A DNA stretch of 64,000 nt from the NCBI RefSeq assembly GCF_016859285.1, contig NC_053414.1, positions 29,312,005 through 29,376,004 on the forward strand, given 5' to 3'. Below the pieces are notes generated by a model. That model ran no database searches and was not told where the DNA came from. It saw nothing but the letters and a program-made list of their open reading frames with translations. Each line of letters starts with the position of its first letter. Position 1 is the stretch's first letter. Positions 1-11,608 of the stretch are shown here, piece by piece. The translations under genes were made by a program, and so were the position numbers. Source of the DNA: Xiphias gladius (Eukaryota; Chordata; Actinopteri; Istiophoriformes; Xiphiidae).

Positions 1-14
1 TCAGCAGTCCTAAT

Positions 15-169
<155 letters not shown>

Positions 170-179
170 CTCCGTGCAG

Positions 180-560
180 ACTGGACCCATCCCCCTGCAG
201 TATCTGGTCAAACCCACCCGGAAGCGCAGGAGGCCGTCCCAGTCCACTGCTCAGGGCCACTCTGACGGCGTCAACACCAGCCCGACGTCAGAGAGCGACT
301 CCCAGAGCGACAAAGTCCACAGTCCTGCTGCAGCCCAGCCCCCCCGAGCCTCCTCGCAGTCCAGCCCCGCCTCCCACAACCCCTCTTCCGCCATCCAAAG
401 CTCCAACGGTACCACTGTGCCCAACAACACTCAGCGACACACTCTCGCCTCCAAACAGGGCGCCAGCGCTCGCAAGGTGACTGTCAATGGCACGAGCTCT
501 GGGGCCGGCAAAGAGGAGGCGAGGGGAGGCGAGAAAAGCGGTTTGCCCCCGGCGACCTAA
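180..560 (+). CDS. pcgf2: pcgf2 (Mel-18) last coding exon, partial gene
   Basis: C-terminal 126 residues of a Polycomb group RING finger protein, a nuclear PRC1 subunit that partners RING1/RNF2 in H2A ubiquitination. The exon follows an acceptor CCTCCGTGCAG and ends at TAA 558-560. It opens with TGPIPLQYLVKPTRKRR, matching the BMI1/MEL18 segment NGPLPLKYRVxPxCKR that closes the ubiquitin-like RAWUL domain. A Ser/Pro-rich tail follows (SESDSQSDKVHSPA), then RKVTVNG near the end. RKxTVNG resembles PCGF2 (RKMTVNG) more than BMI1 (RKSSVNG), and the cisd3-mllt6 neighbours match the human PCGF2 locus. RING and most of RAWUL lie upstream of the window. The neighbouring cisd3 converges on it. Family assignment is firm; pcgf2 rather than bmi1 rests on the tail and synteny. 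Confidence 0.88.
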   Translation, partial: TGPIPLQYLVKPTRKRRRPSQSTAQGHSDGVNTSPTSESDSQSDKVHSPAAAQPPRASSQSSPASHNPSSAIQSSNGTTVPNNTQRHTLASKQGASARKVTVNGTSSGAGKEEARGGEKSGLPPAT

Positions 561-1415
561 CGTGTGTACGGGGCAGCAGGGAGGACAGTGTTTGAATTGC
601 TCCCTTCTTGATTTTCTTCAGAGCAAAAAGACGAGCTTGAGTTCTCCTTCTGGACAAATGGGGGCCAGATTACTGTCATCACCTTTCAACAGGAAAGACT
701 GAAAAGTGCAGCCAAATAGACACTTGTATGTATGTGCGTGTGTGTGTTTTATGTGTGTTAGACTAGAGCAGTGCACACATACAAACTGTACAGTATGTAT
801 CAAATGTGAGCATGTGTGCATACATATGTATAAACTTATCTTTTATACAAGATATTGTAATCGTTTTGTATTGTATACGCAGTGGGTCCGTTTCATTTCC
901 ATAGTTCTTTCAACATTGATTTGGCTTCCATAAAACATGAGACAAAATGCTGTGAGGCATTGCAGTGGCTACCACTGCGGGAGTTGGATGTAAAGAGAAA
1001 AAAAAAAAAGCTAATCCTTGCCTTTGAACAGTCATGTTAATAACTGCTGTATAAATGTCCAGTAAAAGCATCCGCTCATCAGGTAACACACGTACATTAC
1101 ATAAAATTGTTGATGCACTTTGTTGAGATCAGATCACACAAACCAAACCATTAAGTATTTTCCAACAGGAGATGCATTTATATTTACTGAATTCCAAGCA
1201 CTACCATGCTTGCAAGCAGATGTTTGTCAGAATACCGTGTTCCTTCTCTCGTGGCAGTCGAAGAACTCAAAAGGGATTTGAATATTTGGCCATGTATGTC
1301 GTTCCATAATTTTCAACATTCCTTTTGTTTCTTTTCAACAAACAATGATACTTTTTTTTTTTTTTATCAGCCATATGTGCATGTTTTAGGTCAATAAAAT
1401 GTTTACTTACTAGGT
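561..1415 (+). other. pcgf2: pcgf2 3' UTR with polyadenylation signal
   Basis: Non-coding sequence after the pcgf2 stop, A/T-rich with some TG-rich patches. A canonical AATAAA lies at 1393-1398, so cleavage probably falls near 1410-1420. No other gene is seen here. The end point is inferred from the signal alone. Confidence 0.6.
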
Positions 1416-2190
1416 TTTTCCGACCTGGCTGTCCTGTTTATGATTCCCTGATTAACTTAGCAGGTTGTGTGTACAGTACGTTGTAAAAGCTGAGAGTAAA
1501 GAACAAAAAGCATGGCTCGAAACTTAAAATCATTTCCTTAACAGACAGGAATTGGGTAGTTCTGGTACAGATCAAATCACAATAATGCCCACAACCTCGT
1601 GGCATAATTGTGTAGGAACAGACGGTGTTATATGTGTTGTTCGTTTCAAACTTTTTTATATTTATATATTCATGATATATAGCCATAAGACAAAACTTTC
1701 ACTCTCTCGTTACCATGATTTGATGCACCATCTGCCTCAATAGCCCTGGTGGATGATACATACAGTGAGCATGTCTTATATCCGGCTCCTCCCTAGGGGT
1801 CCAAAAGAGCCAGGGCCAAACCCCGGTTGACATGTTAAGTTTGTTATCAAAATGTTTGTTACCAAATCCCTGCAAACCTTTCCTACATACATATCACATT
1901 TTGAGTATCTATTAGAGAAGGTCTTTGGAGACTGATGAGCCCTCTGTGTATGAAATGATCTGAACAGCAGGTGCTAAAGCAGCTGAGCGTAAAAATGAAG
2001 AAACAAGAACTGCAACCAGATATAGTGACTACTTTGAATTCTGTTAACCTTTTAAATGTGTGCGAGCTCACTACATGCTGTATCCTCTCCACAGCAGTTC
2101 ATTTCACCACCAACACCAACTAGTCTCAAATATTACAAGGGTGGCGTCAACACCCCTCTAACAGTGTCAGGGATAAAACTAAAGATTACA
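1416..2190. other. intergenic gap between convergent genes
   Basis: About 0.8 kb between the predicted 3' ends of pcgf2 (+) and cisd3 (-). I see no coding exon, RNA gene or recognisable repeat. Confidence 0.5.
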
Positions 2191-3012
2191 AAAAGAAGCA
2201 TTTATTGGTTGCTTACAGTAGTCGATATTCACTGGTAGCTCTACCTAACCTACAGCTGCTTAGTGTTTATACTATACATTTCTTAATTTTAATGAAGAAA
2301 AGAATATGAACACATCCCAAAGGTTAAAAAAGGAAAACAATATGGCATTTTCATTCATTAAAATTTTCAGCTTATTACTGTATGAGGAGATAGCAGCACA
2401 GGCCTCTGCACTACCACAACTTCCCACTGTCTCTGTGGGATGAAATTATACATCGCTGTGGACTCTTCTCTCCTGTAAAACTGTTCCCTAGATCTTTAAA
2501 ATCTGCGCCAGAATACACAACATCGTCCCAACATCCCATCTTTCATCTTTTTCTATGGACTGCCAGTATTGTTTATTTATTCGCAACATTGTCCACAATG
2601 GCTTAATAATAACCAGACATACTAAAGGGACAGCTATCTCAGTATAAACAGTGTGGGAAAATCTCTACTAGTAGACAAATCTCTATCATCTCACAGTTTA
2701 TCATAATATCACCAACCCTAATGTTAACGCAAAATTGTATTTATCATATAAAACAGACAGCATAATGGCTGAGGTTAAGGGCTGTGGTGGCTTTCTTATC
2801 TCCACTCTCTTCTTTGTCATGCTAGAAATAGTGACAAGAACCAGATACCAGACATTGTCCATCATGTTATGGTGTGCGCCGATCTGCAAAAAATGCGACT
2901 ACACTAGCAAAGTTTGTGCTCTTGGCTCTACAACAATTGCCAAGTTTATTCTCCCGGATCAGGATGAGGTGTGTCACCCAAACCGAAATCATCTGGCAAT
3001 CCTCCTCCTTGC
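2191..3012 (-). other. cisd3: cisd3 3' UTR with polyadenylation signal
   Basis: Non-coding sequence after the cisd3 stop at 3013-3015. On the minus strand an AATAAA lies at 2206-2201, which would give a 3' UTR of about 0.8 kb. The end is inferred from that signal. Confidence 0.5.
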
Positions 3013-4469
3013 TCAAGAGTCAGTCTGTTCATGTAGCTTGGCAGATACAATGAAGTCCTGCTTGTGCGTGCCATCACAGTAAGGTGGGTTGTTAGTGTAT
3101 TTGCATCCGCACAACCAAACCGTGGCGTCTTTCTCCGCGACAAAACGTAGCGGGGACAGGCCTTGGGCTTTGAACTTGTGGGCGCCGTCGCAGAAAGGCT
3201 GAAATACACAGATGTGATCAAAGACGACATAGCACTTGTGCTTTAGTGTACTTTGATAGATGACGTCAATGACAGTTTTACCTGTTTCTTACTGTGTCCA
3301 CACGTGCACCACGAGTAACGCTTTCCACCAACCAGCTCCACTTTGAAAGGCTTCTTAGAGGGGATGACAGGTTCTGAAGGGAGTGTGGAGAGCTGCACCT
3401 GTGGACAGAGCACTACATAGAGTACTCACTTTCTTTAAATATATGTCGCAACAATATAAGATTTAAATGGTAAGTATGAACTCTAAAATGTACTTCATTA
3501 TCAAAAAGAGTCTTTGAGTAATGGATGAAGTTTAATTATTTCTCTTAGTGCTTGAAGCATGGTACACCTTCACAAGGGTTTTCTACACAGGTGTGTGTCT
3601 ACAAGCTGCCTAACTGACATCTCCCTGACTCACTGCTGAGTTTTGTTGCACTTGTTGAGGCGGGACAACTCACAAGCTTTCGGATTCGTATAGCCCCTTT
3701 TTCACAGCAGACAGTTTCGTGCCATAGCAGGAGAAGCGCATGTGCAATGAATGCAATTAAAAAAGGCTGCTCCCCGTGCAGGTGAGCTAGTTCCAGGGCC
3801 CTGGTGTTGTGCGTGCTTGATCGCTGGCATGGCTTAGTAGGGCGAGTGATGGAACACAGCCATTGTAAAAGACAACTGTGCTTCTCCTGCTATGACAGGT
3901 CAAAACGTCTGCTGTGCTAAAGGCCTATCAAAGCTGTAAGGATGACTGAAGCGAACAAAACCCACCTGAGAGATATCAGTGGAGCCCAGACAGTCCAGAG
4001 GAAAGGTCTAACCAGGCGATGACTGAAAACACCTGTGTGCGCCTGTGCTGGAACTTCCGTGTTATACAAGTAGGTGGCACTACAATCTATGGTTCCTTCA
4101 CATGATGAGTGAGGGAGTGTCTTACCTTTTCATGTGCATAGTAAGTACAGCCGCAATAAGTAGAATGCCTACAAGTCGATCACCTCGAAATTGAACTCGC
4201 GGGCACACTTATTTTTTGTGTCAGGACACAAGTAAGGAAACTGACAGTTTAAATAGTACAGCATGGGTGTATTTAGCACTACAAATGATAAATGCGCAGT
4301 CATTTGAGATATCTTGGTGCTAATTGAAGAGTCAGTCTAACCACATTTACAGAAGGTAGGCTAATATTAGCACTTGATTTACCTTGGAAGCTGCAGAAGC
4401 TGGTACCCAAGGTTGCCTCAGGGTTAAACTAATCCATATGTGGTCTAACTTAGTCACCAACGTGTTCAT
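3013..4469 (-). CDS. cisd3: cisd3, CDGSH iron-sulfur domain protein 3, intact copy
   Basis: Three exons: 4469-4383, 3398-3282 and 3198-3013, all joined in phase 0, giving 129 aa (human CISD3 is 127). The family is a soluble mitochondrial 2Fe-2S protein related to mitoNEET, with two CDGSH motifs in one chain. Exon 1 encodes a Leu/Lys/Arg-containing leader starting MNTLVTKLDHIW that could be a mitochondrial presequence. The core reads PFKVELVGGKRYSW. Cluster 1 is C60-T-C62 with C71-D-G-A-H75. Cluster 2 is C98-G-C100 with C109-D-G-T-H113. All eight expected ligands are therefore present. The start is the first ATG of an open exon with a good donor (AAG/GTAAAT) and is otherwise unsupported. Intron 1 (984 bp) holds a small DNA element; intron 2 is 83 bp. 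A second copy lies upstream in tandem. The chromosomal position beside mllt6 and pcgf2 matches human. Confidence 0.93.
3693..3925. mobile_element. MITE (non-autonomous DNA transposon) in cisd3 intron 1
   Basis: About 233 bp bounded by inverted repeats of roughly 40-45 bp: the left end contains CACAGCAGAC...CATAGCAGGAGAAGC and the right end contains its complement GCTTCTCCTGCTATG...GTCTGCTGTG. TA flanks both sides (3691-3692 and 3926-3927), consistent with a TA target duplication. There is no coding capacity. The terminal sequence resembles a repeat common in fish genomes; superfamily is not assigned. Confidence 0.75.
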
Positions 4470-5144
4470 GTTTCCAATCACAGCTAACTTCAATACAACC
4501 TCAGCTAGCTGCTGCTGCTGCCGCTGCAGATATCACGCACAGTGACGGACGTGACTCAGCGAGAAGCGACAGAAGCCTGAATTACGTAGCGGCTAAGGAA
4601 GGTAAGAGGTCGATTAAACGGAGGAAGAAAACTTCAGCAGAAACTCGGAGAGGGGGTGGAAGATTTCGCCGCCTGAAACCTGACAGAGGTGACTGCAGGT
4701 ATCCCTTCCGGAGGAGTCACGTGTTAGCAGCTGAGCCAATAGGGAGGCAGATGTCGGTCAGCTGCAGATTGAACTGAAGTGATTTCGGGAGTGACTGACC
4801 AAGAATAGACGTATAAATGAACTGCTAAAAACAAAAGACCAGTGCTCTAGCTAATATTGGAGACACAGATGTTATGTCTTCGGTATTTTATTCTGGAAAG
4901 TTTTGGACCTTTATTGCAGCTTAGGGTACATAATTTAATGTTGAAGTGTTGTTAAAGGGCAGATACCAGTATTTTTAAGATGCAGTGTTCAGAAAATTGG
5001 CAATGATTAAGCGCAGAAAAATGAACAAATACTGTAATAACATGAAAAAAATAAATACAACAATTTGAGAAAATTTCACACCATAATTTATTCCTGGGGC
5101 AGCTGAGAAAACTTTCCTTTAAAGAAAGACATAATCCTTTTATT

Positions 5145-5196
<52 letters not shown>

Positions 5197-5908
5197 CAAA
5201 TCTTCCCAGCAAAGGCAAACAGCAGTAAATGTATTTTGTTTTAATCTCAAAAGGTAATAAACTTGTCTTGGAAACTGCATGAATATCATCAATAATAAAC
5301 ACACAAAAAACTGTAGTAGATGAGTATAAAAATATATATTGCACAATACAGTGGAATGTTCACTTACACAAGTGAAGTGTCAGCAGAGATTACCCCCCCA
5401 AAAAAACAGAAATGAAACTCCCTTTTTACACCATTAAAAGGAGACACCACAAAGAAGCCCCGGTCCCGTCCGTTTAGCACACAGCACAAAACACTTGAGC
5501 ATACAGGAATATAATAACTAGTAATAATATAAAACCATTAGAATTACATTATACAAGTTATAAATTCATAGTGGAAAAAAATAGGATTATATCCCTCCAT
5601 ATTCTATAGAATTACTTCCTAGAATGGATAAAAAATGATCATAACTCATAATTACATAATGTTACATAATACTCGCATAGCACACCTATATCATACTGCT
5701 GTCATGTTCATATATCATATGTAAAGAAGAACTATGTAAAGATATTATAGAAGGATGTTTTCCTAGTCTTATGCAAAATACTTTCACAAGTTTTACCCTC
5801 GTACCTGACTGGATAACATGATTCTGTTGAGACAAGATAAAGATAAGGTTTCTTCATGTTAACTTTTACTGCTCCCTGGCCTCACAGGGCAGACGTCTTG
5901 AATGCTGT
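4470..5908. other. spacer between the two cisd3 copies
   Basis: It holds the probable promoter and 5' UTR of the intact cisd3 near 4470-4800 (GC-richer, with a run of GCTGCTGCTGCCGCTGC around 4510), then A/T-rich sequence with a CA repeat at 5146-5194. No further exon was found. Confidence 0.45.
5146..5194 (+). repeat. (AC)n microsatellite
   Basis: About 24 uninterrupted AC units in the spacer between the cisd3 copies. Confidence 0.98.
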
Positions 5909-7853
5909 TCATTTAAAGACGCCTTGCACCGACCTCACTAAATCCTGGAAGATGACCTTAAATTGCAAGCCATCACAGTATGGTGCGCTTTTAGTTTGTT
6001 TACAGGCACACAGCATGACCGTCGTGTCTTTGTCGTAGAGGAGAGATGCTGGGCGCTTCTGTCCTGTGAGCTCCGTCACAGAAAGGCTGACAAAAGAAAA
6101 AAAAAAAAAAAATCCTCCAGTCACTTCACGGATACATATGAGGTTTTATAGTGCCAGAACGGTGTGAACTTTTAATGTCATAAAATCTGTTTAACATAGT
6201 TCTTAATTTATTGCAGTAATCAGATGTGACAAACTCTTGCCACGCATACTACAGCAAATGCTTTTTTAGGACTGGGTTATTTAGTATAAGAGGCCATCTG
6301 AATTTTTCTTTATCATTCTTTAACATGCTACACCAGGAAAAACCACTGACCAAAGACCGAGGTACATCTTAACAATGTAAATATCAAAGTAAATATCCAA
6401 CAAACTTATGTTTCAGTCTGTGTTCTCACATGAATGCAGTAGTAATTCTAACACTCATATTGAAAACAATATAGAGAGAATGAAACTCCATCTCAAAACT
6501 TAAGGTTTAAATTTAAGTTCTTCATTTTAAGTATCTTAAAATTTACAAATTTAAAGCTATACTCGGCGTAAAATTTGCAAAACACACCCATCGTATCAGC
6601 CTTAAAACTGGAAAATGCAGCAGCCAAGGTCATCCTATCCCCGCCGACATATCCACGATCCCCAACATTTGCTATTAGTGATTCTCTGGCGGCGGGTATG
6701 TCGACAGAACAGATGCAGTTTTCATTTGAAAAGCAGAACGAGAGCATTCTGTCTGGAGAAACCCGGATGATGGCTGATCCAACGGCGCCAGCTATACATC
6801 AGTCTGCTAACACAAGTAATGTTGCATTCTGTTGGTTCCTCTCAATTTCTCAAGTCATGGAAATATCACGTGACCAAGGTGCATAGAGCAGGTGTTGTGT
6901 GTTCAGCTGGTCAGTGCTTTCTAGTGATTTTAGCACATGAATAATAGAAGATGAGTGATTCTTGAATATATTGTCGCTTACTTACCCATCAGGCCTGTGT
7001 CACTGCACGTAAATGCAACCTGAACCCCACCATGTCGTGTATACTCACCTGTTTCTTGCTGTGTCCACAAGCACACCAGGCGTAGCGTTTCCCAGCAGAC
7101 AGCTTCACTCTGTAGGGCAGTCGGGCTGCAGGGACAGGCTGTCTGGACATCTGGCAGCGCCGCACCTGGGGGACACATGCGACACACAGCACTGGGTGAT
7201 AGCTGGAGACAGCGTCAGGAATAAACTGTGAGCAGACAGGACGCACACTTCCTGGATGGTAAAAAAAGAAAAAGGGAAAAAAAGACAAAAGCTCCACATT
7301 TAACCAGTAGGATTCGATATTACAAAATAATTCATAATTGATACAAAAATGCATTTTACAACAGCAGCTGACCGTAAACATGGACAGAATAGACACTTGA
7401 TTAAGAAGTATGTTTTATGAGGCTGCAGTGTTTCTGCTATTTTTCTACACACTAACAACCTTGAATGAAGTGACCTGGCCTCACAGTGTCCTCCATTTCA
7501 CCTGAAGGCTTGTTAGCGAAACGCGTCGGTGTCAAAGGTGAATGAAGGAGGGTGTGTCCGGTTTTCTCGTTGCACAGAGCAGAAAAAAAAAAAGAAAAAC
7601 AAACAAAACAAAAACAAAAAAACCCAGAAACGAAACAGCGGTATACTGTGCGTTTCCAGACGTGACTCAGCAGCCTGTAACAGGAAAAAAAAAAAAAAAA
7701 AGCCCTGCGAGAGATCAAACCATTCGGGCTTCAAGTAGGTGGACGATATCGTGGGCTCACCGCCGGAGAGGAAACCGGGAACTCTAGCTGCGGTCGTCGG
7801 AAGCTCTGCGCGCATCCTCCCCGCACTGCGACTACGCGGATGGTTGTGTTCAT
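5909..7853 (-). pseudogene. second cisd3 copy, decayed last exon
   Basis: Tandem paralogue of cisd3 with the same three-exon plan. Exon 1 (7853-7761) encodes MNTTIRVVAVRGG and further basic residues; exon 2 (7165-7049) is 117 nt, exactly as in the intact copy, and encodes RVKLSAGKRYAWCACGHSKKQ in all but its first part. Both are open and in phase 0 with good splice sites. Exon 3 starts at 6086 with PFCDGAH, preserving the first cluster, but after SISPLR about 11 nt present in the other copy are missing, so the frame shifts and stops at 6002-6000 (98 aa in all). The second cluster is still readable in the shifted frame as CACKQTKSAPYCDG but is followed by LQ, so its His ligand is also gone; that frame ends at 5909. 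I infer a pseudogene, possibly still transcribed. A sequencing error could explain the shift but not the lost histidine. Confidence 0.75.
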
Positions 7854-8797
7854 TTTTTCTCGCCAAGTTTCAGAGGACCGAGTCTTGAACGCTACCGCTG
7901 CTGTCGAGTGGAAACCGCGGGTCTCAGGTCAGCTGCGTCAGAAAACTCGCACGGACCGCAGTACGAGGTCGGACAGGGCCTCTCATCTGATTGGCCCATA
8001 ACAGTAAACAGCTCGCCGTGAGCTGAAGCTACTCCTTCGTATTTTCTAGCACACTGCTCCTCCTCTTCCTCCTCAGACGCTGGTGATTCATTCATTACAT
8101 TTAAAGGGAAAATCCACCGTGAAAAAGCGCGAAATAGGTGACAAAAAATGGTATCAGTTCCTAAAAAGGATTCATAAGTTGAGACTAATTGCTTTATTAA
8201 TTAATAAACCATTAATAAAAACATCTTTGGGGTTGGCAGGTTTTTGGCTGGTTTATATCCGTTAATAAATGATAATGGATTTCTCAAGTGTAATTACCTA
8301 CAATAATGTACGTATAAATGAAGCCGTCATATGATGACGGGAACATTATTTTTCAAATGTTGCTTAGACTTCTGAATTGAAATCTGACCAGAAATGTGTA
8401 GATTTAAATCGCAGGGTCTTTCACTTGATAATACATTCAAAAAAAAAAAAAAAAAAAGTTTTAAATCCTACACCCAGGTTCCCAAACACTGGTTTTATTG
8501 TTGCAGCACATGCAGAATATATCTGCAGGTTTTTCCCCAGCCTGATGATTCAGTTTTGTTTTCTGTAAAATTGAAGATTTGTTACTAATATTGGTTACTG
8601 TGGTAAGGTAATAACAGTTTACCAAGTAAAATGCGTTTCAGTTTACTAGAAGCCAGGGCAGGACAAAACTAATTTAGTCAGTTCATTTCTATGAAAAATG
8701 ATGAATTCAGTCCCAAGTTCCATCCTCCTCAAGTACATAGCCGATCTACAGCTAAGTCATTCAACACCCAGGAGAAAATGTAAAACAACTCAGTAAA
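7854..8797. other. gap between cisd3 duplicate and mllt6 3' end
   Basis: GC-richer near 7854-8060 (possible promoter of the cisd3 duplicate), then A/T-rich sequence with an A run at 8441-8457. No gene seen. Confidence 0.45.
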
Positions 8798-11608
8798 ATA
8801 CATTTATTGACAAAACAAAAGTTTTCTCAATCCGTCTTTTTAATTTTACACACAAAAATATCAAAATACTTTACAGGGCTTTTAATCTGAATATTGTCAA
8901 ATTGTTTTAATCAATTCTCTCAAACAAATACACTGTACAATGACAACGTGCTTGTCCTTTTTAAACTTCAGTGCTCATTTCATTTAATTTCTTTTTTTTC
9001 CAGGGAACAATGCATTTAAAAGTATGCATAGTTATTACTTGGTTTTTAGCATTACATTTAAGAGACATCACTGCATTTCATGCAATTCATATCTCATAGG
9101 TAACTTGCTCTCCATCAAACCTCATTCAGAGCTAGGTGCTTAAATGTTGTAATACATAAAAGATACACAGTACGACATTCATAACATGGATTATCTTGGT
9201 TACCCAAACTTCAAAGCTTAAAAGAATGAATGTGTTTTTGCACAAACATATTAAAGTATACAACTCGTATTCCAACAAAATTGAAAAGGTACTAAAAAAC
9301 GCTTTACAATTGGGCCCAAAGCGCCCCAGTGCAACATGAGAAAGAAACTGCTTCAGAAATCCTTCGCACCACTCTTTAGTCAATCTCCTGGACGTGGTCG
9401 TGTGTCTGGACTTGGCCTCAGCTGAGAGGCGACTCATAAGGACATGCTTGGTAAAATGCAGAACTCCCACTTGGAGTCATGTCAACGCGTTGGCTCATGT
9501 CTTTATCAACATAATCAACATACTCCTCCTGGCTTTGCTACAGTATTTATCACTGACTAGTGAGCTGCTCGAAGTTCCTTTCTGACGTCTACATTAGCTG
9601 CTAACAAAAACAATCTAGCACTCAACATATCACATGTATGGGAGATCATGTTCAAGATTGCAAACAGAAGACATGATAATATTTTTAAAGAACACAGGAG
9701 AAAACCTGATAAAATAATCCCTTACTTTGAGAGTAAAAGATGAATGTGAGAGTGGCCTTTGTTAGTAAAACTGAGCCAAACAGAGGCATCACATGATAAA
9801 GTGGAGTAGAGGGAAAAAGAAGCTTATCATAGTGTCTACGTTGGCTTAAGTCGTGAACGTGGGCTCACACAGCCCTGCAGTGAAGGCCAACAGTAGCAAC
9901 ACTGGCAATTCACGGTCTTCTCAGTGCTGATAACAGCTACACTATGTTTCATACACTGATGCGACAGAACTTTAATAATAGTTTACATCATGGCCGTCCC
10001 CAGCCGTCTTCCTATGACACCACTGTGCAGGCTTTACTGTAAGATTTTCAACAAGTCCTTCTAAGTTCTCTGAAGCACAAACAACTAAAGAACATTGCAT
10101 CTTAACACAAAAATTACAATAGAAAATGATTTGACACTTTAGTTACCACTATACGGTTATTCACACATTTCAACTGTTGATATCATCAGTCAGCTATCAA
10201 AAGTATAAATGGGTTTAGGAAGAGTGCTTTCACTCTAGTAATGTACCCCTTCATGAACCCGAGATAAAAAACACTATCAAAGAAAGATGCCAAGAGAGTG
10301 AGCCTTAGGGCTCGTGGTTTTCTCTGTTAATCTAGTATCATTAAGGCATTATCTATCCAGTATTGCTAAAAGAACAACTAGTTGGCGGACATGAAAAGAA
10401 TGTCTATGTATGAAAGTAACATAAAAAGCTGACACTTTAGACAGAGTGCAAAATACTCATATAAATCAAAAAACCTGTAAGTCCCTAGTGGCCTAGTAAG
10501 TACCAAGCATCCTTTATAAGGTACTGTGTTGATGGCTAATTTGCTCTGTTAGCTACTAACATGCAAAGTGCAACAATTAAAAAACAATTAATTTCTTAAT
10601 TACAATTTCCAAATGTTTGGTTTCATCTGCTTAATCTCGATAGCAACTGGAAGGATATAAAAGTCTTTAGAAACTCTTGTGGTCGTTTAGAATAAAACCT
10701 GGTGCTCAACATTCACGTTGATGCCAGTCTCTGGTGGACGATAGCGCCATTTTGGGAACGTGGGTTGTGTGCCATTTTTACATTTATATAAGTTAATACC
10801 TTAGAGTTAATACCAAGATTTTTGGTGGGCATTTATATCCAGTGAAGACTATTGCGGCAATGAGTCAGCACAAACTGTCAACAATGGAAAATGGGTGGCA
10901 AAAGAGTCTGAGGTAATAACTAGCTTAATGCTGAAATGTCACTAACCACACTTTGAAAATGACTGTATATTTATCCTTTACGTAATAAGTGCCCGTGAGA
11001 GGCTGCAACATACAGAAGATCTAGATGAAATCTGGTTGGGGTGAACACAAAGGGAAGACAAAATATCAAGGAAGACAGTTGAGGTTGCAAGAAGGGGCAG
11101 AAGTCTGACTGACTGGCTCTCACCGACTGAATGGAAACTCTGGTCCAAGCAATTTAGAGAATTCAAGAATGGTGACTGCTTGAGAAGTCAGAGAAAAAAA
11201 AACGAAAAAACAAAACACTCTGACCAGAGGTTCCCACTCACAAACCGAAAGCCTACACAGCTCCTGCAGGGATGAGCAGGAACTCTGACTCTGCCTTCAT
11301 ACACAGCCCCATTGGTCTAGCTAACAAATTAGTGCAATTTAAGAAGAGACCATTGAATTCATGTTCTCTGAAAGCTGCCTACACAAAAAACCTATGAGAA
11401 GAACCTCTGATATAAAGAATTTCAAAACACGAAAAAACTTCACCTTGACGTTTAAGTCCATCCTGTTATACATTCATAAAAGAGGGTTTAAGATAAAGAT
11501 GACAGAGAAGGAAAGACGTTCAAAAGTCTTGTAAGTTGACCTCAGTTCTTCAAGTGGGCGTGTGATCCCCGAAATCTTCATTTGAGCTGCTCGTTTTATC
11601 GAGAGATG
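8798..11608 (-). other. mllt6: probable long mllt6 3' UTR
   Basis: About 2.8 kb after the mllt6 stop without any plausible exon. Reading down the minus strand, the first canonical AATAAA I found is at 8808-8803. A long 3' UTR is inferred from that; further AATAAA signals near 8491 and 8193 could extend it. Confidence 0.5.
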
